64,000 bases of DNA, from assembly GCA_029261355.1 (NCBI GenBank), contig JAJDBM010000058.1:248001-312000 (forward strand). The letters are read 5' to 3'. The translations under genes and the position numbers were made by a program. The notes under the pieces are model-generated. The model saw only the letters and a list, made by a program, of their open reading frames with translations. It did no database searches and was not told where the DNA came from. Below, piece by piece: positions 9,786-19,147 of this stretch. Position 1 is the first letter of the stretch. Each line of letters starts with the position of its first letter. Source of the DNA: Nitrospirales bacterium. Its GTDB lineage: Bacteria; Nitrospirota; Nitrospiria; Nitrospirales; UBA8639.

Positions 9786-11147
9786 CTACTCATTAGCCTC
9801 ATCTATGAGTTCTTGTTTGCTAGGAATTTGCGTGAGGATAGTGGAACGGACCTTGTAGATACCGGGGAGGCCAGAGCCGATAGAATTGGCGAGACCACGG
9901 TCAGCTTTTCCGACAAGTAAGCGTCCTCGTTCTTGTCCTCGTTGATCAACCGCCGTGATGGTTAGCGCAGGTGAGTCAAGTCCATAGGTACTGAGTGTTG
10001 TTTCATCTTCAGTGACACGATGTTCAGCGGGTAAGTCAGCCAGGCGGCTGACAAGTAATTTGGCTATTTTCTGGTCAAGAGGCGTTCCTGGGTCTTCTTC
10101 TAGTACCCACATATTATTTTGATTGATTAGACTGTAGGTTCCTTGTGGTGTTTTCACGCGTACGATCGTGAGTTCATCCGTTGGTATTCCTAGTAAACGT
10201 TTATCCCTCAGTCCAAAAAGTTCCTTGGTGACTTCTTTCACGATCTGAGAATTAATGAGGTAGAGAGGTTTATCCGCAGAGGTTTTGGCATACGTCATGT
10301 CTTTGTGTTGATAAAATGAGATGGCATGAGTGTTTCTTGCTGTTTTTATCCTTGCGGATGCAGTCGGTTCGCCAAGTTTTGATAGAAGTGTGACTTTTTC
10401 TTGCTCTGAATCCACAAAGTCTTCTGCCTGAAGATCTTCAAGTGCCATGAGTAAAATGCCAACCGTCGTTTTATCAGCTGGACCTTTGAGAGGTTTCAGG
10501 AAACGCCAATTTGGACTGACCCCATGAACTCCAGGAACACGGTCAAGCTCAATATGTTGGTTTGGTGAAAGGAGTTCAAGGTGTTGGACTTTTGCATGAT
10601 TGAAAAAGAGCACATCTTTTAATCGGTAGGTATGCAGGGTCTTTTTTGCGAAAGTTAGAACGTTTAAGGTGGTCAAAATGACGCGTTTTTCTTTGCCGTG
10701 TCGGACATACAGGGAGGAGGAAAAAGGGCCTGGATTTCCCAAGTCGAGAGACAGTGTCTGTGTGCCATTGGAAAGGGTTACAGTCATACGTGCTGGTCCA
10801 AGTCCATATTGGGCTAAGTCTGTGGCATCTTCTTGAATGACTCTCTCAATCTTCGCGAGAGTGAGGGCTCTGAGGACTTTTCTCACCTCTCGAGAATCAG
10901 CAGGGGCAGCCAGTGGGGTCGTAATGATCCATCGACCTCGTTCATCACGGTCAAAGACAAGGTGCTCGTGGGGAGTTTTTAAGGAAACCTGAGTGAGGCC
11001 TCGGTCGTCAAATGGAATGAGTTTTTGTTCTTCTTTTTTGACGTGAGTCGCTTGCTCCGATGCGGGTACATCGACAAAATAGACATAGCTTCCAATTCCG
11101 AACAGGATGACGGCAAGAATGGCGGTGAGTCGATAGTGTTGAGACAT
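9786..11147 (-). CDS. DUF4340 domain protein of Gld-like ABC operon
   Basis: A 453-residue protein with one N-terminal membrane segment (AILAVILFGIGSYVYF) and an otherwise periplasmic chain carrying two similar halves: LTQVSLKTPHEHLVFDRDERGRW and later LTIVRVKTPQGTYSLINQNNMWVL, each followed by a LAQYGLGPA or LSTYGLDSPA type motif. This is the DUF4340 pattern. I start it at ATG 11147, just after the upstream gene ends at 11152, because the longer frame would overlap that gene heavily. DUF4340 proteins commonly accompany GldF/GldG-type ABC systems; their biochemical role is unknown. Confidence 0.85.
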   Translation of the reverse strand: MSQHYRLTAILAVILFGIGSYVYFVDVPASEQATHVKKEEQKLIPFDDRGLTQVSLKTPHEHLVFDRDERGRWIITTPLAAPADSREVRKVLRALTLAKIERVIQEDATDLAQYGLGPARMTVTLSNGTQTLSLDLGNPGPFSSSLYVRHGKEKRVILTTLNVLTFAKKTLHTYRLKDVLFFNHAKVQHLELLSPNQHIELDRVPGVHGVSPNWRFLKPLKGPADKTTVGILLMALEDLQAEDFVDSEQEKVTLLSKLGEPTASARIKTARNTHAISFYQHKDMTYAKTSADKPLYLINSQIVKEVTKELFGLRDKRLLGIPTDELTIVRVKTPQGTYSLINQNNMWVLEEDPGTPLDQKIAKLLVSRLADLPAEHRVTEDETTLSTYGLDSPALTITAVDQRGQERGRLLVGKADRGLANSIGSGLPGIYKVRSTILTQIPSKQELIDEANE

Positions 11148-11151
11148 AAGG

Positions 11152-12675
11152 TTAGAGTTGCCGCCTTTTTTTCCAAACAGAAAATCCCAAGAATAACGTA
11201 AAGAGGGGTAAGAAGAGAACTTGGAAAAATAGAAGGGCTTGTTCTTGAGATGGATTCGGGACAAATGGGCGGAATGCCGGTTCTTTTGGCGTAATCGACA
11301 CAAGATGCCCTTCATTAGCTAACCAAGCCACCGTTTTTAAAAAGAAATCAGTATTACCTGGGTAGGTGAAATAGCCATTTGTCGCGAATGCTGAATTTCC
11401 AATAATGACTATCTTTGCAGACTCATCTGCTGTTTGGCTTGTGGTGTTTGTTAATGCTGCAGCAATCGTCAGAGGGCCTTTTAAGTCATCTTCGGGATTA
11501 AACTCTGGCGTGGTATTGGATAAATTCATTTCTGCCCAACTACTATTCGACGTTTGTGCTAATGAGACAAAGTCCCAGTCTTTCCCTTTTTCCATGTCAA
11601 AGTCAATGTATCGAGAAACCGGAAGGAGTATCGGTACCGTAAATTCATCGGTAATATCATGCCCTGTGAATGTTCGAATTTGTAAAGCCGTAGGACTTCC
11701 ACGTCCTAGCCGGTGTTCTTCATCTACCACAATTCCCTTTCCTAACGTCACCCCCCAGTGCTCGCTGAGAGTCTGTACGGCATCATGCCCCTGAGGATCA
11801 ATGAGTAAGAGGAGGTGTCCCCCTGTCTCAAGATAATGTTGAAGGTGAGTGACTTCTGTCTCAGGTAATGGACTTTGCGGAGAGGCCAGAACGATGAGAG
11901 CGGTGTCTTTGCCATGCTCTTCTGTCATCTCGGGAATTGCCTCGACAGCATAGCCTTGTTTGGTCAAGGCGTCTCGGGCGCGTGAGAGTCCTGATGACTG
12001 CTGATCCGTGAGACCTTTTTCTCCATGTCCTGTCAAAAAGACTACGCCTTTCCTAGTCGATTGGGTGACCCGGAGAAGGGCATTGGTGACTTCATTTTCC
12101 GATGCTTCATTCAAGGAAATTTGTCGTGTTGGGGTTTCCACAACAGCGGTATCAGGTTGGGAGATGGCATATTTTTTAGCGAGTTCAGGCTGACGTTCAG
12201 GATCGATGAAATCCACAGTGATTTTTTCAGTTTCTTTTGCATAAGTCGTCAGAAGGTCATGAAAGGATGCATAGTTGGGGCTTCGCTCATGCGAAAATAC
12301 TTTGATGGCAACAGGTTGTTCTAGTTTTCTGAGGACTTGGTAGGTTTGCCGTGAGAGCGTGAAATGTTGGGTTTCGGAGAAGTCCCATTCTGGAGCATGT
12401 CGAGCGGCTAAGAAATTCATGATGACGACAATAGCTCCGACTAAGATCACGGCGATGACACTATTCAGTCCGAGACGAGTCGAACGCTGTTGAGAGAAAT
12501 GTTTAATTCTTTGAAAATGGAATACAAACAACGTGATAAAGCAAATGAGTGCTAGGGCTTCACTAACAGTCGTGACCCAATTGAGCTGAGGAAAGAAGAA
12601 CGGAACAATGAGTCCGGCCAATGCTAGGAGAATTCCAGTAATCCCAAGAGCTGAGAGTAGGCGACCTATTTCCAT
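11152..12675 (-). CDS. Gld-type ABC auxiliary protein (GldG-like)
   Basis: A 507-residue membrane protein with two or three N-terminal membrane segments, a large extracytoplasmic region and a C-terminal membrane segment (LFFQVLFLPLFTLFLGFSVW). It contains VVFLTGHGEKG, typical of the GldG/ABC_transp_aux family, and IDPQGHDAVQTL. It overlaps the upstream permease by ten bases and is followed after four bases by the DUF4340 gene, so the four genes form one operon. In Bacteroidota the homologue belongs to the gliding apparatus; outside that phylum the substrate is unknown and gliding should not be assumed. Confidence 0.85.
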   Translation of the reverse strand: MEIGRLLSALGITGILLALAGLIVPFFFPQLNWVTTVSEALALICFITLFVFHFQRIKHFSQQRSTRLGLNSVIAVILVGAIVVIMNFLAARHAPEWDFSETQHFTLSRQTYQVLRKLEQPVAIKVFSHERSPNYASFHDLLTTYAKETEKITVDFIDPERQPELAKKYAISQPDTAVVETPTRQISLNEASENEVTNALLRVTQSTRKGVVFLTGHGEKGLTDQQSSGLSRARDALTKQGYAVEAIPEMTEEHGKDTALIVLASPQSPLPETEVTHLQHYLETGGHLLLLIDPQGHDAVQTLSEHWGVTLGKGIVVDEEHRLGRGSPTALQIRTFTGHDITDEFTVPILLPVSRYIDFDMEKGKDWDFVSLAQTSNSSWAEMNLSNTTPEFNPEDDLKGPLTIAAALTNTTSQTADESAKIVIIGNSAFATNGYFTYPGNTDFFLKTVAWLANEGHLVSITPKEPAFRPFVPNPSQEQALLFFQVLFLPLFTLFLGFSVWKKRRQL

Positions 12676-13436
12676 CGGTGTGCGTCAATCACTTGGTGAG
12701 CGGCGAACCACATAAAGGCCATGCCTGAGAGGTAGTAGACGATGTCCTTTATACTGACCAGTCCACGGACAAGGCGTTCGTAATGTTCGGTGAATGAAAT
12801 GTATGACAGGATATGCCCTAGCGTGCTGTCGCCTAGAACTGTGGCAAACAACCCAAGAAGCCAAATAAGAAGAATGATCCCAAAGCTCAAAAATGCAGCG
12901 ATGATTTGGTTCTCAGTCATCGCTGAGGCGACGACTCCAATTGCCAGCATAAATGCGCCTTGAAGAAGGAGCGCAAGGAACCCTGTCCAGATTGGGTCCC
13001 AATTAAAACTGACATAGGCCGAGAGCGCCAGCGGGATGAGCCCAGTTAGCAAGAGGAGAATGACATAAATGACGACGACGCTCAGGAATTTAGCGGAGAC
13101 AATTTCATTAATGCCAACCGGTGAGGTGAGTAAGAGTTCAAACGTACGCAGCTTCCGTTCCTCTGCAAAGGTTCTCATGGTGAGCAAAGGCAAGACAAAC
13201 ATGAGTACTAGGTTCATGCTAAAAAACATTGGGCGAAAGACTAATTCATTGAGATTGATCTGTGCGTAGGTATTTGAAACTTGCATCATGCGCAAAGCCT
13301 GTCCGCTTGCATTCACGATAGCAAAATAACTCAGTAGTCCCACCAGTCCTAAAAACACGGCTGCGATCACATAGACTATGGGTGATACAAAGTAGCAGCG
13401 TAATTCTTTCGCAAGGATGGTGGTTACTGGTCTCAT
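12666..13436 (-). CDS. ABC-2 type permease (GldF-like)
   Basis: A 256-residue integral membrane protein with about six membrane segments. The conserved RTFAEERKLRTFELLLTSP block (near 88-106) is the coupling-loop signature of GldF/NosY-type ABC-2 permeases. It starts 14 bases downstream of the ATPase gene and overlaps the GldG-like gene, so it forms the transporter with both. Confidence 0.9.
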   Translation of the reverse strand: MRPVTTILAKELRCYFVSPIVYVIAAVFLGLVGLLSYFAIVNASGQALRMMQVSNTYAQINLNELVFRPMFFSMNLVLMFVLPLLTMRTFAEERKLRTFELLLTSPVGINEIVSAKFLSVVVIYVILLLLTGLIPLALSAYVSFNWDPIWTGFLALLLQGAFMLAIGVVASAMTENQIIAAFLSFGIILLIWLLGLFATVLGDSTLGHILSYISFTEHYERLVRGLVSIKDIVYYLSGMAFMWFAAHQVIDAHRWK

Positions 13437-13450
13437 AGAGAATGATGTTT

Positions 13451-14389
13451 CTATCGATTAGGTTGTTCATCTTCATTCGTTAGACGAATGAAGACATCTT
13501 CAAGTGACATTGAGATGACGGATAGCTCCAGTAATCCCAATTGATGCGTCATGACAAATTGAGTTACGGCTTCTCGTATATCATGCCCTAATTCAGCTTC
13601 GATCAAATAGGAATTGGCTGATTCTCCTGTCGACACCGAAACCACGCCGTCAACGGTGCGAAGCTGCTGTTCCATATCAGGAAGAGAGGTTTTCACCGTA
13701 ATGCGCAGTTGTTCAGATCGTCGGAGTCGGGCTGCAAGCTGTTCATGGGTATCGATGGCCACGATATGGCCCTGGTGGATAATAATGACTCGATCGCAGA
13801 GTGCCGTCGCTTCAGGCAGAATATGCGTGCTCAGAATAATGGTATGTGAGCCGGCAAGTCCTTTGATCAGGGCGCGGATTTCTAATATTTGGTTGGGGTC
13901 CAAACCCACTGTGGGTTCATCAAGAATCAGCACTGGCGGATCATGAATAAGGGCTTGGGCTAATCCGACACGTTGACGATATCCTCGAGAAAGGTTCCCT
14001 ATGACCCGCCCCCTGACGTTACCGAGGCCTGTCTTTTCAATAACGTGCTCCATTTGTCGGGGGAGCTGAGAGGTTTCCACTCCTTTCATCCGTCCCACAA
14101 AGATGAGATACTCTTGAACGGTGAGTTCAAGGTACAAGGGAGGATGTTCTGGGAGGTAGCCAATTCGTCGTTTGACTTCCAATGGTGACTCATGACAGTC
14201 AAAGCCGGCGACTTGGACAATACCATCTGTCGCTGGCATATAGCCTGTGAGTATACGCATTGTGGTGGTTTTCCCGGCACCATTTGGACCTAGGAATGCC
14301 ACGATTTCACCCTCTGCCACGGTGAAAGAGATATCTTGCACCGCAGTAATGGGGCCATAGCGTTTAGTGACGTGCTGAACTTCAATCAT
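13451..14389 (-). CDS. ABC transporter ATPase (GldA-like)
   Basis: A 312-residue ATPase heading the four-gene operon. Walker A GPNGAGKTT is at 34-42, followed by the signature NLSRGYRQRVGLAQAL and Walker B VLILDEPTVGLDP, with the switch histidine in ILSTHILPEA. A C-terminal extension of about 80 residues (PDMEQQLRTVDGVVSVS) matches drug/GldA-type ATPases. With the permease and GldG-like subunit it should energise an unknown export or envelope-assembly step. Confidence 0.9.
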   Translation of the reverse strand: MIEVQHVTKRYGPITAVQDISFTVAEGEIVAFLGPNGAGKTTTMRILTGYMPATDGIVQVAGFDCHESPLEVKRRIGYLPEHPPLYLELTVQEYLIFVGRMKGVETSQLPRQMEHVIEKTGLGNVRGRVIGNLSRGYRQRVGLAQALIHDPPVLILDEPTVGLDPNQILEIRALIKGLAGSHTIILSTHILPEATALCDRVIIIHQGHIVAIDTHEQLAARLRRSEQLRITVKTSLPDMEQQLRTVDGVVSVSTGESANSYLIEAELGHDIREAVTQFVMTHQLGLLELSVISMSLEDVFIRLTNEDEQPNR

Positions 14390-14542
14390 CGAATATTGAG
14401 GACCGTAAGTGGATTAAACGTTGAAAGGTCTTATGAGTATATATACATGAAAAGTGGAAGGGAGAACGAGTGGGATCTTACCCGCCTCTTTAAAATATCG
14501 TCAAGTCTCTATTCCACTACTTTAACGTTTGATGTAAGAGGT

Positions 14543-14570
14543 TTGACACGAATTCCCAATCTTGTATGAT
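14543..14570 (+). promoter_or_regulatory. sigma70-type promoter upstream of the Pal-like gene
   Basis: TTGACA at 14543-14548 and TATGAT at 14565-14570 are separated by 16 bases, close to the vegetative consensus. The start codon of the lipoprotein gene is about 124 bases downstream, so a long leader would result. Assigned by sequence match only. Confidence 0.6.
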
Positions 14571-14693
14571 AAAATTTGAGAGTGAGTGGTGCGTAATCTT
14601 TTATGTGTCTAGTAGTTATTCTTAAACTTAAGTACGTGCATCTTGTTCTTAATAACACCTGTGACAGACATTCAACGGAGAAAGGAGGGCGTA

Positions 14694-15443
14694 ATGCTCA
14701 AAAATAGAGAACATATAATAAAATATGATTTTGTCGTTCGTTTAGTATTACTCGTGATTTGCGTCTCTCTTTTGGTCGGCTGTGGGTCACGTCTGAATAC
14801 GAGAGTCAATAGCATAGCTCAGGATACAGAGCCAAAAGTTGCACTACTTGAAGAAACCCCCATGGAGACTCCAGCGACAATCATGGTTCCGCATGCTCTA
14901 GAAAATGAAAATCCATCGATGGCTAACCAAGCGGTCAATTTTGATCCAGATGAATCTTTGTCTAACCAGCCTGCTGAGCCTTTTTCCGTAGGCCCACAGG
15001 GTGACGTGTTTGCTTCTTCTGGGAAAGCCTCGGAACCAATTGCTGTTACGATCCCCAAGTCGACTCCCATCCCTTCATTGGCTAAACCAAGTGATACCCA
15101 GGGTCTTCCTTTTACCTTGTCCGATATTTTCTTTGATTATGATCAATACATGCTGCAAGAAGGGGATAGAAAGACCCTGGAAATGAATGCGCAAGTTCTG
15201 CTTGGTCGATATGCCAAGAAGAAAGTATTGATACAAGGGCATTGTGATGAACGTGGTACGGAAGAATATAACCTGGCACTTGGGGTCCGACGGGCTCAAG
15301 CGGTGAAAGACTATTTGGTAGATCTAGGTGTTCCTCCTGAAAACGTAGGTGTTTTGAGTTATGGAAAAGAAAAACCCTTTTGTACCCAACATTCGTGGAA
15401 CTGCTGGAAACACAATCGCCGCAGCCACTTTGTTTTTCAGTAA
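14694..15443 (+). CDS. OmpA/Pal-like peptidoglycan-associated lipoprotein
   Basis: A 249-residue lipoprotein. ATG 14694 is chosen because AAGGAGG lies at 14683-14689; the frame opens earlier without a ribosome site. The N-terminus has a signal sequence ending in the lipobox LLVGC. A low-complexity linker of about 100 residues leads to an OmpA C-terminal domain: DIFFDYDQYMLQ, then GHCDERGTEEYNLALGVRRAQ, which contacts peptidoglycan. The tail, with two extra cysteines (PFCTQHSWNCWKHNRRSHFVF), matches Pal proteins. It is not beside tolQRAB here, so a strict Pal role is not shown. Confidence 0.88.
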   Translation: MLKNREHIIKYDFVVRLVLLVICVSLLVGCGSRLNTRVNSIAQDTEPKVALLEETPMETPATIMVPHALENENPSMANQAVNFDPDESLSNQPAEPFSVGPQGDVFASSGKASEPIAVTIPKSTPIPSLAKPSDTQGLPFTLSDIFFDYDQYMLQEGDRKTLEMNAQVLLGRYAKKKVLIQGHCDERGTEEYNLALGVRRAQAVKDYLVDLGVPPENVGVLSYGKEKPFCTQHSWNCWKHNRRSHFVFQ

Positions 15444-16026
15444 CAGGGGGGGACTTTGACCCTTTTGCCAAATACCGTATCACGGTCTTTCTGCCGGCAC
15501 AGTTAATCCCTCATTTCGAGGCCTATCGTTTCGTTCCCACTAATCGTCAATTTGTCCTCTATTCTTGGTTGAGATTTTAGAGACCTTGACTTCTATCAGT
15601 CTTGGTCGGCTGATAGTCATCATGATGTCCTTAGGGGACAGATCGACTAGTCAGACCACGATATTTGGCGAATGCAGGAGTTCATTGTTTCTTTTATGTC
15701 GAATTGACTCAAGGGCAGCTTTGAATCCCGTTATATTTTGGCGAATATAGCGTCACCCTCATCCTCAACTCTTCATGTTTGAATCGATATATTGCGGTTT
15801 TGTGCGCATGCATTTCTTACTCTCATGAAAAAAACAGAATTTTTGGAGGTTCCCAAGGTTTTTGGTAGAGCTTCGGCGACCGGAGTCGGTAAGCAGAGAG
15901 TATTATCCCGGGGCTGCTAATGCTTCTACCGTGGGGAGGATTATTATACATTCAATCAAGCATGAAAAAAGGGACTTGGATAAACCAAGTCCCTTTCATC
16001 ACGAAAAATCGAATGAGTCTGTAGAG
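15444..16026. other. gap with a short inverted repeat and the htpX terminator
   Basis: No gene is seen in this stretch. CTATCAG (15593-15599) and CTGATAG (15610-15616) could form a weak hairpin after the lipoprotein gene. The strong hairpin at 15968-15996 is listed separately. Around 15870-15930 there is a GC-richer stretch with a small ACCG/CGGT hairpin that I cannot assign. Confidence 0.4.
15968..15996 (-). terminator. rho-independent terminator of htpX
   Basis: A perfect 12-base stem (AAAGGGACTTGG against CCAAGTCCCTTT) with a five-base loop. Read on the minus strand, the stem ends in a run of six T, the intrinsic-terminator pattern. It lies about 30 bases beyond the htpX stop codon. Confidence 0.9.
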
Positions 16027-16911
16027 TTACAATCGTTGCAATGCCTCGACTCTCGCTTCAATCGGAGGGTGAGTCGCAAACATTTTCATAAGGCCTCTAG
16101 TTTGCCCAGAAATTTTCATCGTGGCTAGTGCGTCTTCAGTCTTATATTGATATTCAACGCCTTTTACCCATCGATCAATAGATTGAAGTGCGGAGATCAT
16201 ATGTTCTTTTCCCACCGTATTGGCGGCGAAGCGATCGGCCACAAACTCTCGTCGGCGCGACCACCAACTAATTGGAATCATGGCCAAGAATGACAGGACA
16301 ATCTGTAAGAAAAAATAGACTCCAAAGCCCAACATTGGATTCCGTTCAGAAACCTGCCGAGAGACCCAGCGGCTAATAAAGTACACAAAGGTGTTCATGA
16401 GTCCGGCTAAAATGGTGGTGGTGAACATGTCCCCGTTGTAGACATGTCCCATTTCATGTGCGAGGACTGCACGAACTTCATTCGCGTTGAGATTATTCAG
16501 CAACCCAGTTGAGACAGCCACCATGGAATTGTTTTTTGATGGTCCTGTCGCAAAAGCGTTTGGATCTTCTCCATCGTACACATAGACCTCTGGCATGGTA
16601 ATTTCCAAACGACTTGAGATTTTTTGCACAGTCTCAAAGACGAGTATTTCCTCTTGTGTGCGTGGTTCGGTTATTTGCTGACAGCTCATCATCATTTTGG
16701 CCATTTGTTTGGAGAAGGCCAAACTAATAAAGGCACCGCCAAATCCCAAAACAAATGCCCACAGCAAATCTTGCTGGGCTATGGACCCACGGAGGTCAAT
16801 GCCAAATGCTGGGAGGATAAATTCTGACAAGACCGTAAATGTAATCGATAGAGTGGCAAAAATGAGAATATTGGCCAGTAGTAACAACCCGATACCCTTG
16901 AGTCTTTTCAT
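16027..16911 (-). CDS. htpX: membrane zinc protease HtpX
   Basis: A 294-residue M48 family inner-membrane metalloprotease for quality control of membrane proteins under stress. Two N-terminal membrane segments are followed by the zinc site HEMGH at 152-156 and the third ligand in the RRREFVADRFA block, near residue 225. Two further hydrophobic stretches follow the zinc site. Length and domain order match HtpX. It is monocistronic with its own strong terminator at 15968-15996. Confidence 0.95.
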   Translation of the reverse strand: MKRLKGIGLLLLANILIFATLSITFTVLSEFILPAFGIDLRGSIAQQDLLWAFVLGFGGAFISLAFSKQMAKMMMSCQQITEPRTQEEILVFETVQKISSRLEITMPEVYVYDGEDPNAFATGPSKNNSMVAVSTGLLNNLNANEVRAVLAHEMGHVYNGDMFTTTILAGLMNTFVYFISRWVSRQVSERNPMLGFGVYFFLQIVLSFLAMIPISWWSRRREFVADRFAANTVGKEHMISALQSIDRWVKGVEYQYKTEDALATMKISGQTRGLMKMFATHPPIEARVEALQRL

Positions 16912-17158
16912 CGAGTTTCCCCCTTTATAAAATGCAGCGTAATATGACTTGGTGTAGTGAACATGAGTACTTTCATGAGTTCATTTAGATGTGACTGATC
17001 TTTGCATTAGCTATCTATATGATAGATAATACTTTTTTTTAATGAGTCAAGATCAATTTTTGGAAAATGGTGAATCTTTAAGTCATTCTCGTTATTATAC
17101 CCTGTTTCTAGATAATTGAATATCCCCGTATATTCTTCCAAATTCCTTTGTATACGTT
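16912..17158. other. divergent intergenic region with AT-rich inverted repeat
   Basis: This region separates htpX from the cupredoxin gene. TATCTA (17013-17018) and TAGATA (17024-17029) form a six-base inverted repeat followed by a run of T on the + strand; it could be an operator or a weak terminator. No clear promoter is assigned. Confidence 0.35.
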
Positions 17159-17584
17159 ATGACGCATTACCGACCGCTTGAAATCCTGTGTATGGTATGT
17201 ATGGTTATCAGTGGATTCTCTTTTGGGCCAGGTTCAGCTTGGTCTCAGGATACTTCCCATTCTACAGTCGAGAAAAGTAGATCTGAAATAACGACGATTA
17301 CGATGGAAAGCTATGCGTTTACGCCACATACTTTGATCGCTGAGATTGGAAAACCTATACACTTCTTACTCAAGAATGAGTCTTTTCTCGTTCCGCATAA
17401 TTTTCTATTAGATTCTCCAGATGGAGTTCGGCTCGTTGAAGCGAACGTGGATAGTGGAGATGAAGTCACTATTCAGTTCACCCCGACTCAAAGTGGAGTC
17501 TATTCCTTTTATTGTGATAAGCAGCTTCTCTTTTTCCCTAACCATCGAGAAGAAGGTATGGAAGGATCCATCACGGTCCATTGA
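17159..17584 (+). CDS. secreted cupredoxin-like copper protein
   Basis: A 141-residue protein with an N-terminal signal peptide ending near AWSQ (residue 30) and a cupredoxin fold. Type 1 copper ligands are visible: His80 (VPHNF), Cys119 (FYCDK), His129 and Met134 (NHREEGM). It could carry electrons in the periplasm. Such small cupredoxins are numerous in nitrite-oxidising Nitrospira, which fits the suggested host, but no partner enzyme is adjacent. The gene ends 11 bases before the squalene/phytoene synthase gene. Confidence 0.85.
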   Translation: MTHYRPLEILCMVCMVISGFSFGPGSAWSQDTSHSTVEKSRSEITTITMESYAFTPHTLIAEIGKPIHFLLKNESFLVPHNFLLDSPDGVRLVEANVDSGDEVTIQFTPTQSGVYSFYCDKQLLFFPNHREEGMEGSITVH

Positions 17585-17595
17585 CCGGATAGACG

Positions 17596-18636
17596 ATGAG
17601 TCAGTCACACACAGATCCGTATCTTCTGCAGACCATTCTCAAGCAAGTCTCTCGTTCCTTTTATCTAACGCTGACGGTCCTTCCCTCTTCGGTTCGCTCC
17701 CAAGTCGGGCTTGCCTACTTGTTTGCCAGAGCAGCCGATACCATTGCAGATACTGGTGAGTTGGATCATGATATCCGGCTGCATTGCCTACGTCGACTGA
17801 AAGCACAGTTTACGGATAGTCAGACTGAAACTGCTGATATGCAGTCTATTCAGTCTCTGGTTGTTCCCTCACAACAAAAACCTAGTGAGCAAGTATTGCT
17901 GAAAGAACTTGGTCGTTGTTTTGCGTTCTATGAGACGATGGATCAAGGTGATCAACAGTTAATTGCCGATTTACTCCCAACGATTATCGAGGGAATGGAA
18001 TTTGATCTTATGCAGTTTCCTCAGCGCGTGGATAGTGGGGTGACGGCACTACCGACGATAAAAGATTTAGATTACTATACGTATGCCGTGGCGGGATGCG
18101 TTGGGGAATTTTGGACCAAAATGATGTGTCGACACCTTTCGCGATTAGCTCACTGGGATCCATCAGTCATGGTGCCAATGGGCATTCAATATGGGAAGGG
18201 GTTGCAGTTGGTGAATATTTTAAAAGATGTGGCTCAGGATCTTCGTCTTGGGCGATGCTACATTCCTGCGAGTCTCTTATCTGAAGTTCAGCTTGTGCCA
18301 TCAGATTTATTGGAGCCACAGAATGCCCAACAGTTTCGACCGATTTTTCGGCGCTTGATGTCCATGGCGTTGGAGCATTTAGATCAGGGATGGCGGTACA
18401 CTATGGCCATACCCAGTCTTGAAATCCGACTACGGTTGGCCTGTATGTGGCCGATTCTCATTGGTCTCCGCACTCTTCAACAGCTTTCACTTGCACCGCA
18501 CCATCTTAATCCTGCCCTACCAGTAAAAGTGCCTCGTGGAGAAGTGTATCGCATTATAGCTGCGACTACGCTAACAGGTGGCTGTGGATTGGTCGGGACT
18601 GCCTATTGGGGGTATCTTCGGAAACGTATGGTGTGA
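17596..18636 (+). CDS. squalene/phytoene synthase family protein
   Basis: A 346-residue trans-prenyl head-to-head synthase. The two aspartate-rich motifs are DTIAD at 48-52 and NILKDVAQDL near 206-215, and the RAADTIAD block fits the family. A hydrophobic tail (GGCGLVGTAYWGYLRKRMV) suggests membrane association, as in squalene synthases. It probably condenses farnesyl diphosphate to squalene or presqualene diphosphate for hopanoids, but no other isoprenoid gene is adjacent, so phytoene synthase cannot be excluded. Confidence 0.88.
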   Translation: MSQSHTDPYLLQTILKQVSRSFYLTLTVLPSSVRSQVGLAYLFARAADTIADTGELDHDIRLHCLRRLKAQFTDSQTETADMQSIQSLVVPSQQKPSEQVLLKELGRCFAFYETMDQGDQQLIADLLPTIIEGMEFDLMQFPQRVDSGVTALPTIKDLDYYTYAVAGCVGEFWTKMMCRHLSRLAHWDPSVMVPMGIQYGKGLQLVNILKDVAQDLRLGRCYIPASLLSEVQLVPSDLLEPQNAQQFRPIFRRLMSMALEHLDQGWRYTMAIPSLEIRLRLACMWPILIGLRTLQQLSLAPHHLNPALPVKVPRGEVYRIIAATTLTGGCGLVGTAYWGYLRKRMV

Positions 18637-18682
18637 GTGGGCGATTAATCCCAAAAAACAACAGATGATGAAGGGGGAACTA

Positions 18683-18868
18683 AGACACGATCGTTGCATG
18701 CACTTACTGCAATGATTGTCGGACCATAGTGTCAAGGGCAGTGGGGGATGGGGTGTTCTGATTCGAGGTGTCGTAGGACACGATAGTGGAATGACTATGT
18801 CACAATGAATGTTGGACTATAGGTTGAGGGGCATTGGGCGACTGGGTGGATTGATTATAGGTGTCCTA
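18683..18868. repeat. diverged tandem repeat, two copies of 93 bp
   Basis: Copy 1 is 18683-18775 and copy 2 is 18776-18868. They align over the full length with a constant offset of 93 bases and roughly 70 percent identity by eye. Shared landmarks are GACACGAT at the start, CAATGA, GGAC-ATAG, and GGTGTC-TA at the end. Copy 2 ends on the stop codon of the minus-strand ferredoxin gene. No open reading frame spans both copies. Confidence 0.75.
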
Positions 18869-19147
18869 CTCCTTTGGTGGCGGAACCAGGATTTTTTCAC
18901 CTTTTTTGAAGACTGAGTAGATGGCTTGAGTCGGGCAGGCATCTAGGCACAAGCGACAGGATTCCATGCATCGAGATGAGTCAAACTTAAAGGGAGGAGT
19001 CGAGAGCCACGACCCAGTAGGGCACACAGGAATACATACAGCACTATGGGTACAGCGGTCTGGATGACGAACGAGGTGATCTCTAGTTACCATCATAGGA
19101 GTGACTCCTTCAAATAAACCTTGGGAAAAAAGTTCGAACATGTTCAT
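18866..19147 (-). CDS. small 4Fe-4S dicluster-type ferredoxin
   Basis: A 93-residue ferredoxin-like protein. Cysteines fall in two groups, C-x5-C-x3-CP (CTHSAVCIPVCPTG) and C-x3-C-x2-C-x3-CP (CMESCRLCLDACP). Two clusters are therefore likely, though the first group departs from the usual C-x2-C-x2-C-x3-CP spacing. It should be a soluble electron carrier. Two genes upstream on the same strand is a thioredoxin-like [2Fe-2S] ferredoxin gene, so a small redox group is possible. Confidence 0.82.
   Translation of the reverse strand: MNMFELFSQGLFEGVTPMMVTRDHLVRHPDRCTHSAVCIPVCPTGSWLSTPPFKFDSSRCMESCRLCLDACPTQAIYSVFKKGEKILVPPPKE

Noticed and set aside
11405-11794. 129-codon frame antisense to the GldG-like gene
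   Set aside because: Lies fully inside a well-supported gene on the other strand; shadow frame.
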